Source of the DNA: an uncultured Methylococcaceae bacterium
GTDB lineage: Bacteria > Pseudomonadota > Gammaproteobacteria > Methylococcales > Methylomonadaceae
Assembly (NCBI GenBank): GCA_903944165.1
Contig: CAJAQT010000036.1
Coordinates: 1 to 36,309, forward strand
Length of the DNA: 36,309 nucleotides
Reading direction: 5' to 3'
The notes under the pieces were generated by a model, which was not told where the DNA came from, searched no databases, and worked only from the letters and a program-made list of their open reading frames with translations. Made by a program: the position numbers and the translations under genes. Positions 1 to 9,700 of this stretch are shown in pieces (position 1 is the first letter of the stretch; every line of letters begins with the position of its first letter).

Positions 1-575
1 GAATGTAAATACGGTATTTTTTCTATCAATGCAGAAAAGGTTCCTGGATGACTGGTTTTTGCTGAAGGATGACGCGTAAATCCTCCTACATGTAATTCAT
101 AAATAATCGCTTTTTCACTACGAATAGCGAGCGGTTTATCACCGTCCCAATCATAATGCTCATCCGCTACAACACAACGCATAGAGAATTGACTATTATC
201 GCCAGGTAAACAAGCACGCCCTCTATTCCAACGTTTATGACTGACACCACGGGCATAAGGATCTAGCAAACACTTTTGCTTATCAAAGCGTAAACCTGAT
301 TTTTGTGGCTGATTGCACCCATCCATTCGCCAGCAATACCAAGTACCTACAGGAAGCTCTTTAATAAAGACATGCCATGAAAAAAAAGTGCGATGTTTTT
401 CTTTATCTAGCTTTATTATCTGGAAAGGCTGTTCACACTCTGAGGTGAGAAATAACAATAATTCAACATCATTCGCGTGACGACTAAAAATTGAAAAATT
501 AACACCTTCGTCATTAGCTTTTGCGCCCTGAGGATAAGCCGATCCGTGTTTAATTTTAAAATGTTTTTTTTGCAT
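1..575 (-). CDS. glgX: Glycogen debranching enzyme GlgX / isoamylase-type, N-terminal part (partial, runs off the left edge)
   Basis: Only the first 191 codons are in the window; the gene continues to the left. The translation starts MQKKHFKIKHGSAYPQGA and contains the pattern GVNFSIFSRHANDVELLLF, typical of the CBM48 (isoamylase N-terminal) beta-sandwich of GH13 debranching and branching enzymes. Further on are LDPYARGVSH and YELHVGGFTRHPS, the usual lead-in to the GH13 barrel in GlgX/TreX proteins. The family hydrolyses alpha-1,6 branches of glycogen or limit dextrin in the cytoplasm. The ATG at 573-575 is preceded by AAGG only 2 nt away, so the start is reasonable but the ribosome site is close. 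It is divergent from a GH57-containing operon, which fits glycogen metabolism. The catalytic barrel is not visible, so an isoamylase-like relative rather than true GlgX is possible. Confidence 0.85.
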   Translation of the reverse strand, partial: MQKKHFKIKHGSAYPQGAKANDEGVNFSIFSRHANDVELLLFLTSECEQPFQIIKLDKEKHRTFFSWHVFIKELPVGTWYCWRMDGCNQPQKSGLRFDKQKCLLDPYARGVSHKRWNRGRACLPGDNSQFSMRCVVADEHYDWDGDKPLAIRSEKAIIYELHVGGFTRHPSAKTSHPGTFSALIEKIPYLH

Positions 576-881
576 ATCCTTATCTCTATAATAAATAAAT
601 GTTTATACTCGAAATCTTAATCAAAATTTTTTAAGTTTAGTAGATTAAAACTGTGAAGTGATTTTGCTACCAACTAAATAATCTGAGCTAAACTAAATCC
701 CTTGCAAAAAAAATCATCAAAGGTTAGAGTCAATTTCAATAATAAAAAGAGGATTAGCGTTGAATAACGCATTATTTTTCTCCTTGACTGCACTAAAATA
801 TCAATTACAAAACGCGTTTTTGATTATTTTTGCAGAACAACTGGCATAAATAATTTAATTTTATCAAATTAAAGGCACGTA
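576..881. promoter_or_regulatory. Divergent intergenic region between glgX and the GH57 operon, with candidate promoter
   Basis: This is an AT-rich gap of 306 bases with no credible gene. For the rightward operon a candidate sigma-70 promoter is TTGACT at 784-789, a 16-base spacer, and TACAAA at 806-811. The latter matches the -10 consensus only moderately. The ribosome site AAAGG at 871-875 lies 6 bases before the ATG at 882. I could not pick a convincing promoter for the leftward glgX. Confidence 0.4.
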
Positions 882-1775
882 ATGACTCTTTTAACCCTTG
901 GCTATAATAACCAAATTACGTATTCATCTAAAGAACTGCTTGAAATCAGCGAAGAAATCAGTAATCGGTTTGCACCTGCGCACTATCCTCTTACTCCCAT
1001 AAAAAAAGTACGATTACTCACTACGCCCAACACTTCTTTTTCAACTCATTTATCTACGCTGAAACTCAATCAAGACGAAATATTATCAATTAGTACCACT
1101 ATCAGCGCGTCATTTAAGCCCACCCTGACTAACAAGGTAAGCAAACTCACATTACTGCCGCTGGATCCGTTTCACGCCTATGCTTATTGGCAATTAACAC
1201 GCTCACTATCTCAACGTATTGATAAAAACAAAGCTTTAATATTACGAGTTTATTGGCAAGAAAATGAACAGATAAGCATTGATGACACTAAATTTTGGTT
1301 TGATATTGAAATCAATCCACTACTCAGTATGCATAAAATTCAACTGCCTATTGATGGCACAGGGTACTCAGCTCGTCTTGGTCAACACCTGACACCGTCA
1401 TTTTTTACTGCTTTTGTTGAATCTAAACACATTTACGTTCCGCACGATAAAACCAAGCCAATTATTATTCAACGCACCGCTACGCGCAAAACTTACACGC
1501 CTACCGTGTATGACCCTGTACAGACGCATACCATTATTCTTGATAACCATCCGGCTTTACACCTGAATGACTTTACATCTGCATTAAACCAAGATAGCGA
1601 TGATAAAAAAACTTTTTTTAATCACCTTGCTCCCTCTCAGCGGTTTTTTGAACACTTTACTCACTTGCTTAAAAAACATCATACAATACCCGCGTTTATT
1701 CCCACTCACACAACACTTGATAGCCAACAGTCAGGTTATATAAAAACTAAAACAGAATCAGGTCAAGGACGATAA
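882..1775 (+). CDS. DUF4912 domain protein, first gene of the glucan operon
   Basis: This is a 297-residue protein of unknown biochemical role. Residues about 92-104 (LPLDPFHAYAYWQ) match the hallmark of DUF4912, where a short Pro-Asp-Pro-aromatic segment is followed by an aromatic-rich YAYW pattern. The rest of that domain follows to about residue 190 (FWFDIEINPLL, IQLPIDGTGYSARLG). No signal peptide or membrane segment is visible, so it is probably cytoplasmic. AAAGG sits 6 bases before the ATG. The next gene, a GH57 enzyme, begins 8 bases after the stop, so the two are surely co-transcribed and probably co-translated. From this context it may assist a glucan branching enzyme or bind glucan; that is inference. 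N- and C-terminal flanks (1-85, 200-297) look low in conservation and have no motif that I recognise. Confidence 0.75.
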   Translation: MTLLTLGYNNQITYSSKELLEISEEISNRFAPAHYPLTPIKKVRLLTTPNTSFSTHLSTLKLNQDEILSISTTISASFKPTLTNKVSKLTLLPLDPFHAYAYWQLTRSLSQRIDKNKALILRVYWQENEQISIDDTKFWFDIEINPLLSMHKIQLPIDGTGYSARLGQHLTPSFFTAFVESKHIYVPHDKTKPIIIQRTATRKTYTPTVYDPVQTHTIILDNHPALHLNDFTSALNQDSDDKKTFFNHLAPSQRFFEHFTHLLKKHHTIPAFIPTHTTLDSQQSGYIKTKTESGQGR

Positions 1776-1783
1776 CGCTCATT

Positions 1784-3415
1784 ATGGCAAAAGGTTTTTT
1801 AAATATACTGTTACACGCCCATCTTCCTTACGTTAGACACCCTGAGCATAGCCATTTTTTTGAAGAAAACTGGCTCTTTGAAGCAATAACGGAATGCTAT
1901 ATCCCCTTATTAACCATGCTTGATCGCTTGCAAACAGATAATATTCGCTATCGATTAACACTGTCATTATCTCCCACACTTATCTCAATGTTACAAGATG
2001 AGTTATTACAATCTCGCTATCTTGCGCATTTAAATAAATTAATAGAACTGTCTAGCAAAGAAATACAAAGAACACAGCAGCAACCAGAATACCGTCACTT
2101 AGCCGAATGGTATCACCAATTTTTTGAGCAAACGTTAACACGCTATTCACAACTTTATCAGGGTGATTTATTAACCGCTTTCAAAAAACACCATATTCAA
2201 GGACGCTTAGAATTAATTACCTGTGCGGCAACCCACGGTTTTTTGCCCTTGCTGAATATCAATGACGCCGCCATTCGTACCCAAATTAATGTAGGCGTTC
2301 AAACCTTCACCGATGTTTTTGGCTTCACACCGACTGGTTTTTGGCTACCCGAATGCGGTTACTATCCAGGTTTAGAACACTTTCTTAACGAGGCAGGCAT
2401 ACGTTATTTTTTTGCAGACACACACAGCATTACCCATGCCAGTGCTCTTGTTAAAAATAGCATTTATGCTCCCATCAGCTGCCCAAATGGCGTGGCCGTC
2501 TTTGCCCGAGACCCTGACTCTTCTCAACAAGTATGGAGTGCTCATGAAGGTTATCCAGGCGATTTTGATTATCGTGAATACTATAGTGACATTGGTTTTG
2601 AATTAGAAAGTGATTATCTCGCCCCCTATTTGCTTGAAGACACAACACGTATAAACACTGGCATTAAATATCATCGCATTACCAGTAAAGAAGGGGCTAA
2701 AGCCATTTATTGCCCCACCACAGCACTAGCAAAAGCACAGCTTCATGCTGCTGATTTTATCGCTAAAAAACACCAGCAGATTAACCAACTGCATCCCCTA
2801 ATGCCGACTCCACCTATGATTGTCGCACCCTTTGATGCTGAATTATTTGGTCATTGGTGGTTTGAAGGTCCTCATTGGCTAGAGCATGTTTTACGCTTAG
2901 CCAGTGCTACGCCTGAACTATTAAGCACGCAAACTGGTAGTGATTATTTAGCCTACAATTTCGCTATTAATCAAGCCACGCCCTCCGCGTCCACGTGGGG
3001 AGAAGATGGCTATTACAGTTATTGGATGAATGATAGCAATGATTGGATTTATCCTTATTTACATCAAGCTAGCACTCAATTAGAGCAATTTGTTCAACAA
3101 CTTGCGGGACTAACGGTGTCACCAATTCAAGAAAGGGCATTAAATCAGGCACTTCGTTCTTTGCTTTTGGCACAATCCTCAGACTGGCCATTCATCATCA
3201 AATCGGGCACAACAACCGAATATGCAACCAAGCGTCTTACCGATCACCTCGCACGTTTTAATTATTTATATGACAGTGTTCGAAAAGGTAAAATTGACGA
3301 ACGCTATCTTACTGCCTTAGAAATTATGGACAATATTTTTCCACACATAAATTTTAGGGATTATCAAACGTCACCTATTAACCACGACATTAATCGAGGT
3401 AACGCTTATCAATAG
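1784..3415 (+). CDS. GH57 family glycoside hydrolase, probable 1,4-alpha-glucan branching enzyme
   Basis: This 543-residue cytoplasmic enzyme probably creates alpha-1,6 branches in glycogen. The N-terminus shows the GH57 signature HAHLPYVRHPE with H11 and H13. FWLPECGYYPG places the catalytic nucleophile at E190, and APFDAELFGHWWFEGPHWL places the general acid at D351. The C-terminal third, from TWGEDGYYSYWMND, matches the helical domain of GH57 branching enzymes (DUF1957-type). The length is close to the usual 520-560. It is gene two of a tightly packed operon (8 bases after the DUF4912 gene, 20 before the next). GH57 branching enzymes occur beside DUF4912 proteins in other bacteria, and the divergent glgX fits a glycogen role. 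An alpha-amylase or 4-alpha-glucanotransferase activity cannot be excluded from sequence alone, since all share the fold. Confidence 0.88.
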   Translation: MAKGFLNILLHAHLPYVRHPEHSHFFEENWLFEAITECYIPLLTMLDRLQTDNIRYRLTLSLSPTLISMLQDELLQSRYLAHLNKLIELSSKEIQRTQQQPEYRHLAEWYHQFFEQTLTRYSQLYQGDLLTAFKKHHIQGRLELITCAATHGFLPLLNINDAAIRTQINVGVQTFTDVFGFTPTGFWLPECGYYPGLEHFLNEAGIRYFFADTHSITHASALVKNSIYAPISCPNGVAVFARDPDSSQQVWSAHEGYPGDFDYREYYSDIGFELESDYLAPYLLEDTTRINTGIKYHRITSKEGAKAIYCPTTALAKAQLHAADFIAKKHQQINQLHPLMPTPPMIVAPFDAELFGHWWFEGPHWLEHVLRLASATPELLSTQTGSDYLAYNFAINQATPSASTWGEDGYYSYWMNDSNDWIYPYLHQASTQLEQFVQQLAGLTVSPIQERALNQALRSLLLAQSSDWPFIIKSGTTTEYATKRLTDHLARFNYLYDSVRKGKIDERYLTALEIMDNIFPHINFRDYQTSPINHDINRGNAYQ

Positions 3416-3435
3416 CTACACTTCAGAGAATTCTC

Positions 3436-4935
3436 ATGAATACCATTGAATTATTGTACGTCAGCAATACCATCTCTCGAAAAAATAAGACCATTCGACA
3501 ACGCTTGCATTTTTATATTGCGGTAGAAAATATCACGTACGATAAAGCGATAAGCATTCTTTGGACAGGCGAAGATGGGCGTGAACACACCTTAGCTGCG
3601 CAATTTCATTCCACAGGGCATAATAACCAAGAGTTTTGGTCTGCAGAAACGCAGTTATATTTAACACCTACGTCTTGGCTAGCAGGAAACATTAACTTTT
3701 TGATTCGTCTGCACACCAACACCACTGCATATTGGGCGAACAATGGCAGACCGTACTCTAGCCAAGCAGATTCTGGGATTCAATTAACCGCAGCTCAGAC
3801 AATATACAATTTGGGCTATCAAGCTCGCTTGCCGCAACAGCAAAAACGCCTTCCTATTACGCTTGCGATTGATAAAAAACTGTTGATTAATCAGGTTATC
3901 GTTCATTGGACACTGGATAATTGGCGCACTTCAAAACAAAGCAAGTGTTATCGAAAACATACCTATTGGAATACCACGCTACACAGTAATGCCAGAAATC
4001 CTAATCAATACGGTATTGAAATGTGGAAAACCCTACTCAGCATTAACGATGCTTTTTACGTTGAATACAGTATTGAATGTATAAGTGCTGAACAGATTAT
4101 TTGGGATAACAATAATAACAAAAACTATCTTTGCCAACGCAACGCCTTAAACATCATGATTCTTAACTTACACTGCTATCAAGAAGCAGATCAACAACGC
4201 AAGTTAACAACAATTGCCCACGCCATTAATGAACAACAAATTGATATTGTGTGCCTGCAAGAAGTTGCAGAATATTGGAATCATGGCGCCGGGGATTGGA
4301 ACTCAAATACGGCAAAAATCATTAATGATCAACTTCACACACCCTATCATTTGCATACCGACTGGTCACATTTAGGATTTGATCAGTATCGTGAAGGCGT
4401 AGCAATATTAAGTCGTTTTCCGTTCTTAAAAACAGCCTCTCAATACGTTTCAGCAAGTCATGATCCCTTTGATATTCATGCCAGAAAAGTGGTGATGGTT
4501 CACGTTCATGTTCCCAATATTGGCTTACTTGCGCTGTATTCTAGCCACCTAAGCTGGTGGGCAGATGGTTTTCAACAGCAATTTACGCAGTTACATCACT
4601 GGGCAACCACAACAACTCATGCGGATGAAAACTACTTACTGTGCGGAGATTTTAATATTCAAGCAGGCTCAGCAGCTTATCGCTGGGTTATCGACAATTT
4701 TAATTATCAAGATGAATACTGGTTAGCCACTAGCGTCGCCTCAGCAGCCAATCAGCCTCAACAAAAACAATTGTCAGATGACTACCGAATTGATTATATT
4801 TTTGCACCACAACATAATTCAGTACACGCTACTTTTGCCAAAACAGTGTTCACTGCCCATGACTACGGAACAGTTTCAGATCATTTAGGCTACGTCATGG
4901 CATTTGCGCCTAAAATAATACACTCTCAAGACTAA
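3436..4935 (+). CDS. Fusion: two CBM21-like glucan-binding modules plus an endonuclease/exonuclease/phosphatase domain
   Basis: This is a 499-residue protein. Residues about 10-110 and 140-233 look like two CBM21-type starch/glycogen-binding modules. Each ends in the family's terminal motif: YWANNGRPY at 99-107 and WDNNNNKNY at 223-231. The second also has LDNWRT near 160-165. Residues about 243-495 are an EEP (DNase I / inositol-phosphatase-like) domain: IMILNLHCYQ, a metal-binding Glu in CLQEV (E276), GDFN with D405 and N407, and the terminal SDH catalytic pair D482/H483. All catalytic positions expected of an active metal-dependent phosphoesterase are present. It follows the GH57 gene by 20 bases and precedes a phospholipase-D-like gene by 10. 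No signal peptide is visible. The substrate is unknown. A glycogen-targeted phosphatase, nuclease or phosphodiesterase are all possible; CBM21 modules target eukaryotic phosphatase subunits to glycogen. Confidence 0.75.
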   Translation: MNTIELLYVSNTISRKNKTIRQRLHFYIAVENITYDKAISILWTGEDGREHTLAAQFHSTGHNNQEFWSAETQLYLTPTSWLAGNINFLIRLHTNTTAYWANNGRPYSSQADSGIQLTAAQTIYNLGYQARLPQQQKRLPITLAIDKKLLINQVIVHWTLDNWRTSKQSKCYRKHTYWNTTLHSNARNPNQYGIEMWKTLLSINDAFYVEYSIECISAEQIIWDNNNNKNYLCQRNALNIMILNLHCYQEADQQRKLTTIAHAINEQQIDIVCLQEVAEYWNHGAGDWNSNTAKIINDQLHTPYHLHTDWSHLGFDQYREGVAILSRFPFLKTASQYVSASHDPFDIHARKVVMVHVHVPNIGLLALYSSHLSWWADGFQQQFTQLHHWATTTTHADENYLLCGDFNIQAGSAAYRWVIDNFNYQDEYWLATSVASAANQPQQKQLSDDYRIDYIFAPQHNSVHATFAKTVFTAHDYGTVSDHLGYVMAFAPKIIHSQD

Positions 4936-4945
4936 GGAACACCCC

Positions 4946-6541
4946 ATGCACACAGCAGAACATTATGCACGACCCGTGCACGGTAATTTAGGCAGTTCTT
5001 TTATAAAATATAATGATATGCGCGAACCCTTCCAAATTCGTTGGGGGAAAATTGATTTTGACGTATTTCATGGCACGCAAGCCAATGTAAAAGTCATTTT
5101 AAAGGTCTATCGACAGCATAATATTTGCGAAACATTCTTTATTGATACCGACGCGTATCAAGCGCAATGGAATTTTCATAGACGCAGCACGCGAGATTTT
5201 TTTGTCTTACCCCTCTCGCCGCACTGTGGTGAAATCACCTGTATTAAATTTTCTTATTTAGTGCATCTACATGAACATTCGCTGCCCTCGCAATACGAAT
5301 ATATTTTTATGGATTGGTTTCAACTGGACACCGACCTACCTCAATATCGTGCACTTACTGGCGAATGGACAACACTCAATAGCTATCGTGCGCATGAACT
5401 CAATGCCGTTGAATTACAATGCGATACTGATTGGTACAATCAACATTTTGACAGTTTAAAATTAATACCCAAATTTACCAAAGGGCAGCAAAACCATCCT
5501 TATCACCCCAAGCGTTTTATCCACGAACACATAGATAAAGTCATCCACAGCAAGCACCAAGAGCCCCACCGTTTATGCACCATAAAAGTCAGTGTTGATT
5601 GTATTGATGACACGGACTTTGTTGCACATTTGCTCTATGCCAGCCAGCAAGGGGTATTAGTTCAGTGTATCGTTGATTGGCGAAAAATGACGCTAACCCA
5701 CAGTCACAATTACGCTAGATTAAAGCGTGCTAACATCGAGCTTATTGGTGTTTTTTGTACCCCCAAACACTATTTAATTGAAGTTGAACCAGATATGCAC
5801 ACTAAATTTATTATCTTTAATGACGAAGATAGCATTCTTGGCTCGTTTAATATTACGTTTGATCGCTGGTGGGCAAACTGGGAATCGGGGATGAGCTTTC
5901 ACTCTAAAGGCATTGCCCGCTTATTGGATAATATTTTTCAAAGTCAACGCGGTGGTGTCATTCAAAAATATGGCATTGATCCCTTAAGCCATTTCAATTT
6001 GCTGTATACCTTTGGTCGACACATGATGCTAAACGGTAAAGTGTATCGTCCACACCAAGCAATTTTAGGAGAAATACACCGTGCTAAACAGTCAATTAAG
6101 TTGACCTTATTTTTAATCGGTGAACTGCTTGGCAGCCACCAAGACAGTGTTATTGATGCCTTACTTCACGCAAAACAGCGCGGCGTAAACGTGCATATTT
6201 TGTTAAATGGTCATTTAGCTCGTGTAGGCAAAGTGGGAGAACCTCGTCCCATGCATGAAGAACTCGCCAGACCTTTATTGCCAGCGGTGACACGTTTGAA
6301 AAACAATGGTGTGACGGTAGGGCTGGTGTATGGCATGGATGATCACCCCGTCCCTTATTCGCCTATTCATGCCAAATATTGCATTATTGATGAAACTACC
6401 ATCATTGAAGGTAGCTTCAATTGGTACAACACCTCAACGTTTTCTCATGACTTGGTTGTCATCGCCAGAAATAAGTACGCTGCACAAGCTTATCTTTATG
6501 AGTTTCAACAATTACAGCGCTTATTCAGAGTGTACTATTAA
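4946..6541 (+). CDS. Phospholipase D-like protein with two HKD motifs
   Basis: This is a 531-residue protein. Residues about 195-531 form a PLD-superfamily phosphodiesterase with both half-sites intact: HTKFIIFNDEDSILGSFN (H285, K287) and HAKYCIIDETTIIEGSFN (H475, K477). The N-terminal 180 residues look like a beta-rich domain that I do not recognise. There is no signal peptide or membrane segment. The family acts through a phosphohistidine intermediate on phosphodiesters; members are phospholipases, cardiolipin synthases, nucleases or transferases. It starts 10 bases after the CBM21-EEP fusion with a good AAGGA site, so it is the last gene of the glucan operon. Sitting behind a second phosphoesterase in a glycogen operon suggests a phosphorylated glucan or nucleotide-sugar substrate, but a nuclease role is equally compatible with the sequence. 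Confidence 0.8.
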   Translation: MHTAEHYARPVHGNLGSSFIKYNDMREPFQIRWGKIDFDVFHGTQANVKVILKVYRQHNICETFFIDTDAYQAQWNFHRRSTRDFFVLPLSPHCGEITCIKFSYLVHLHEHSLPSQYEYIFMDWFQLDTDLPQYRALTGEWTTLNSYRAHELNAVELQCDTDWYNQHFDSLKLIPKFTKGQQNHPYHPKRFIHEHIDKVIHSKHQEPHRLCTIKVSVDCIDDTDFVAHLLYASQQGVLVQCIVDWRKMTLTHSHNYARLKRANIELIGVFCTPKHYLIEVEPDMHTKFIIFNDEDSILGSFNITFDRWWANWESGMSFHSKGIARLLDNIFQSQRGGVIQKYGIDPLSHFNLLYTFGRHMMLNGKVYRPHQAILGEIHRAKQSIKLTLFLIGELLGSHQDSVIDALLHAKQRGVNVHILLNGHLARVGKVGEPRPMHEELARPLLPAVTRLKNNGVTVGLVYGMDDHPVPYSPIHAKYCIIDETTIIEGSFNWYNTSTFSHDLVVIARNKYAAQAYLYEFQQLQRLFRVYY

Positions 6542-6687
6542 GCCTACTCCCTTGTTTGTATACCGCTAAACAACGGGTTTAAAGCTGCCAGGTCTGGGTA
6601 GAGTGGCAATGCTATTCGCAAAAGTTATTTCATAGGTATTCCTAAAAAGAATTTGAGCTACCCACTTAAGACGGCGCGCAAGCTAGG

Positions 6688-6717
6688 CTTACCCCCCCAT
6701 TTTTCAAAGGGGGAAGT
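6688..6717. repeat. C-rich/G-rich inverted repeat in the gap between convergent operons
   Basis: A run of seven C at 6692-6698 and five G at 6709-6713 pair around an A/T loop; CTT and AAG on the outside extend the stem. It lies between the ends of two convergent operons (stops at 6541 and 6790). It could act as a weak terminator or be a copy of a dispersed repeat. There is no clear U-tract in either direction. Confidence 0.4.
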
Positions 6718-6787
6718 CTATGCTTACAACGTAAGTTTGGCCAGGATATGAATAATTACAATAAGTTAAACAAACTTAGCTTATCAA

Positions 6788-9700
6788 TTAATTGTCAGCT
6801 AACTGTTTAGGCATGTGCTGTTTAATTAAAAAATACACAACGGGAATGACGACTAACGAAAAGAGTGTTGACGCTATTATGCCGAAAATAAAGCTCCACG
6901 CTAAGCCAGAAAAAATAGGATCTAGCACAATCATCATTGACCCTAATACCGCTGAGGCGGCCGTCAAGAAAATAGGGTTCAGGCGTATCGCACCGGCTTC
7001 TATGATGGCATCTGCTAAGCTTAACTCGGCGCGACTGTGATAAATATTTTCTATAAAATCAATTAAGATAATTGAATTGCGTACCACGATGCCTGCTAAG
7101 GCAATCATGCCGATCATTGCGGTGGCGGTAAAATATATGGGTGTGGCGTAACTGCCTACGGCTCCTGCAAAGAGATTAATTAACCAAAAGCCAGGCATAA
7201 TTCCTATAACGGTTAAGGGGATGGCAATCATCATAATGAGGGGAATTGTTAAGGAGCGCGTTTGCCCAACCAGTAAGACATAAATCATGACCATCGCGGC
7301 AGCAAAGGCTAAGCCTAAATCTCTGAACACATCTACGGTAATTTTCCACTCACCCTCACCTGCCATATCAGCTTTATAGCCATTGGGTAAGGGCTGCTTA
7401 TCAAGCTGAACAAATAAATCCAGTATCGCTTCAACGGGGCTGCGTCCTGCCATTTCACCAATAACATAAGCGACAGGATGGAGATTTTTATGGTAAATGC
7501 TTTGATCGCCGTGTTCTTGCTCAAGATGACCTAGCTCACTGAGCCTGACCAATTGTCCTGTTGACGTAGTCACTGATAACGCTAATAAATCAGCAGCACT
7601 TGAACGTTCTGCACGCGGCAACTGTACTTGAATAATTAAAGGTTGACGTTCAGTTGCTTGATGCATTATCCCTACTTGACCGCCGTCCATGGCTAATGTT
7701 AACAATTGAGCAATGCTATCAGCGGCAACCCCTAGGGCGGCGGCTTTGTCGTGATTAATTATAAAATGCAATGTAGTCTGAGGAGCATCGATAAAATCAT
7801 CCACATCGACCACGCCTGCAGTATTTTCCATATCTGTGCGCACCCGTTTAGCCACGTGAATAATATCTTGATAACGCGCCTCAGGTGGTCCATATACTTC
7901 TGCTACTAGGGTTGATAACACCGGTGGGCCTGGTGGCATTTCAACAATTTTTATGTTTGCACCGTAGTGTTTTTCAATACGTTCAAGGTCAGGACGAAGC
8001 CTTAACGCAATGGCGTGTGAGGATTGTTCGCGGTGTTTCTTATCCACTAAAACTATCCGCACATCGCCTAAATTAGCGTCTTGACGTAAGTAGTAATGCC
8101 GCACCATGCCATTAAAATCCATTGGTGACGCGACGCCTACATAACTTTGATAACTACTGACTTCATTGACTGTGGCTAAGTAACTCGCCAATGCCGAAGC
8201 CACTTCTTCAGTGGCTTCTAAGGCACTGCCTTTGGGCATGTCAATAATGAGCTGTAATTCATTTTTATTATCAAAAGGTAATAATTTTAATGGCACGACG
8301 CGCGTGACTGCTAGCATTGCTGAGGCGACAAAGGCCAGCACTATTGCCAGTAAAAACCAGCGTGCATTGGCTTTGCTTGCCAGTAAGGGCGATAAGATTT
8401 TCTGATAGAGTTTAAAGCCTCGGGTGTTTTGTAAGGCAACAGGCGTGGCATGGGCTTTGCCGTAATCACTTTTTAATAATTTATAACTTGCCCACGGCGT
8501 GACGGTAAAGGCAATCACTAAGGATAACAGCATTGCAATGGGAACGTTAAAAGCCATCGGCGCCATATAAGGTCCCATCATGCCGGTAATAAAAAACATT
8601 GGGATAAAAGACATTATCACGGCAAAGGTTGCCAAAATTGTGGGCGGTCGGATTTCATCAACGGCACTTAATAAGGCTTGCAAGGGCGGTTCTTTGCGCA
8701 TTTTGTAGTGACGATGAATATTTTCAACATCAACGATGGGATCATCCACCAATAAACCTAAGGATAAAATAAGAGCAAACATGGTTACGCGATTAATAGT
8801 GTAACCAAAAAGATAATCACATAATAAGGTGATAGCAAAGGTCATCGGCACGGCTAAGGATACAATCAGTGCTTCTTTAAAGCCTAAGGATAAAACCAAT
8901 AAGACAATAATGGTGAGAATCGCTATGCTTAGGTGCATGACTAATTCATTTACTTTATGGTCTGCTGTTTCACCATAATTACGCGTTATGGCAAGATCAA
9001 TATCAGTGGGAATTAAATTTCCCGTTAATTTTTCTGTAACGGCTAGCACTTGTTCAGCAACACTTACGGCATTACTACCACGGCGTTTTGCAATAGCAAT
9101 GGTTACCGTCTCACGTTGTTCACCTACTTTAGGTAAGGGCTTTGTTTGTTGTCCTATAAATGCTAACTGAGCAACGGCTGGGCCAAAGCCCATGTGCGTG
9201 TAATATTGTGTATCTGCTGGTCCATCGCTAATCTGTGCAAGTTCTCGTAAATATACCATGCGTCCATTGTGCGTTTTTATCACGGTAGCACCCAGTTGTT
9301 CTGGCGTGCTGTAATGCGGCCCGGCTTCCACCACTATTTCTTGGTTAAACGCAGTGACTGTGCCCACCTTAATATTGACATTAGTGCGCTGTAAAGCGTG
9401 TTGAATATCAACCAAGCTCAACTGACTTGCAGATAGTTTGGCTAAATCTGGATACACCATGATGCGCCTTGGCACACCACCCACCACCCAACTTTTGCCA
9501 ACATTGTCGACACGGCGTAATTGTTCGATTAATTCATCGGCAACGCGACGCAGCGCCATCGGCTCTGTTGTTTGATGTTGGCTAGTGAGATTTAACAGTA
9601 AAATGGGCACATCATCAATTTCAACAGGTTTGACTACCCAATTTGTCACACTGGCAGGCACACTATCTTGATTAGCTAATAATTTATCGCGAGTTTTTAC

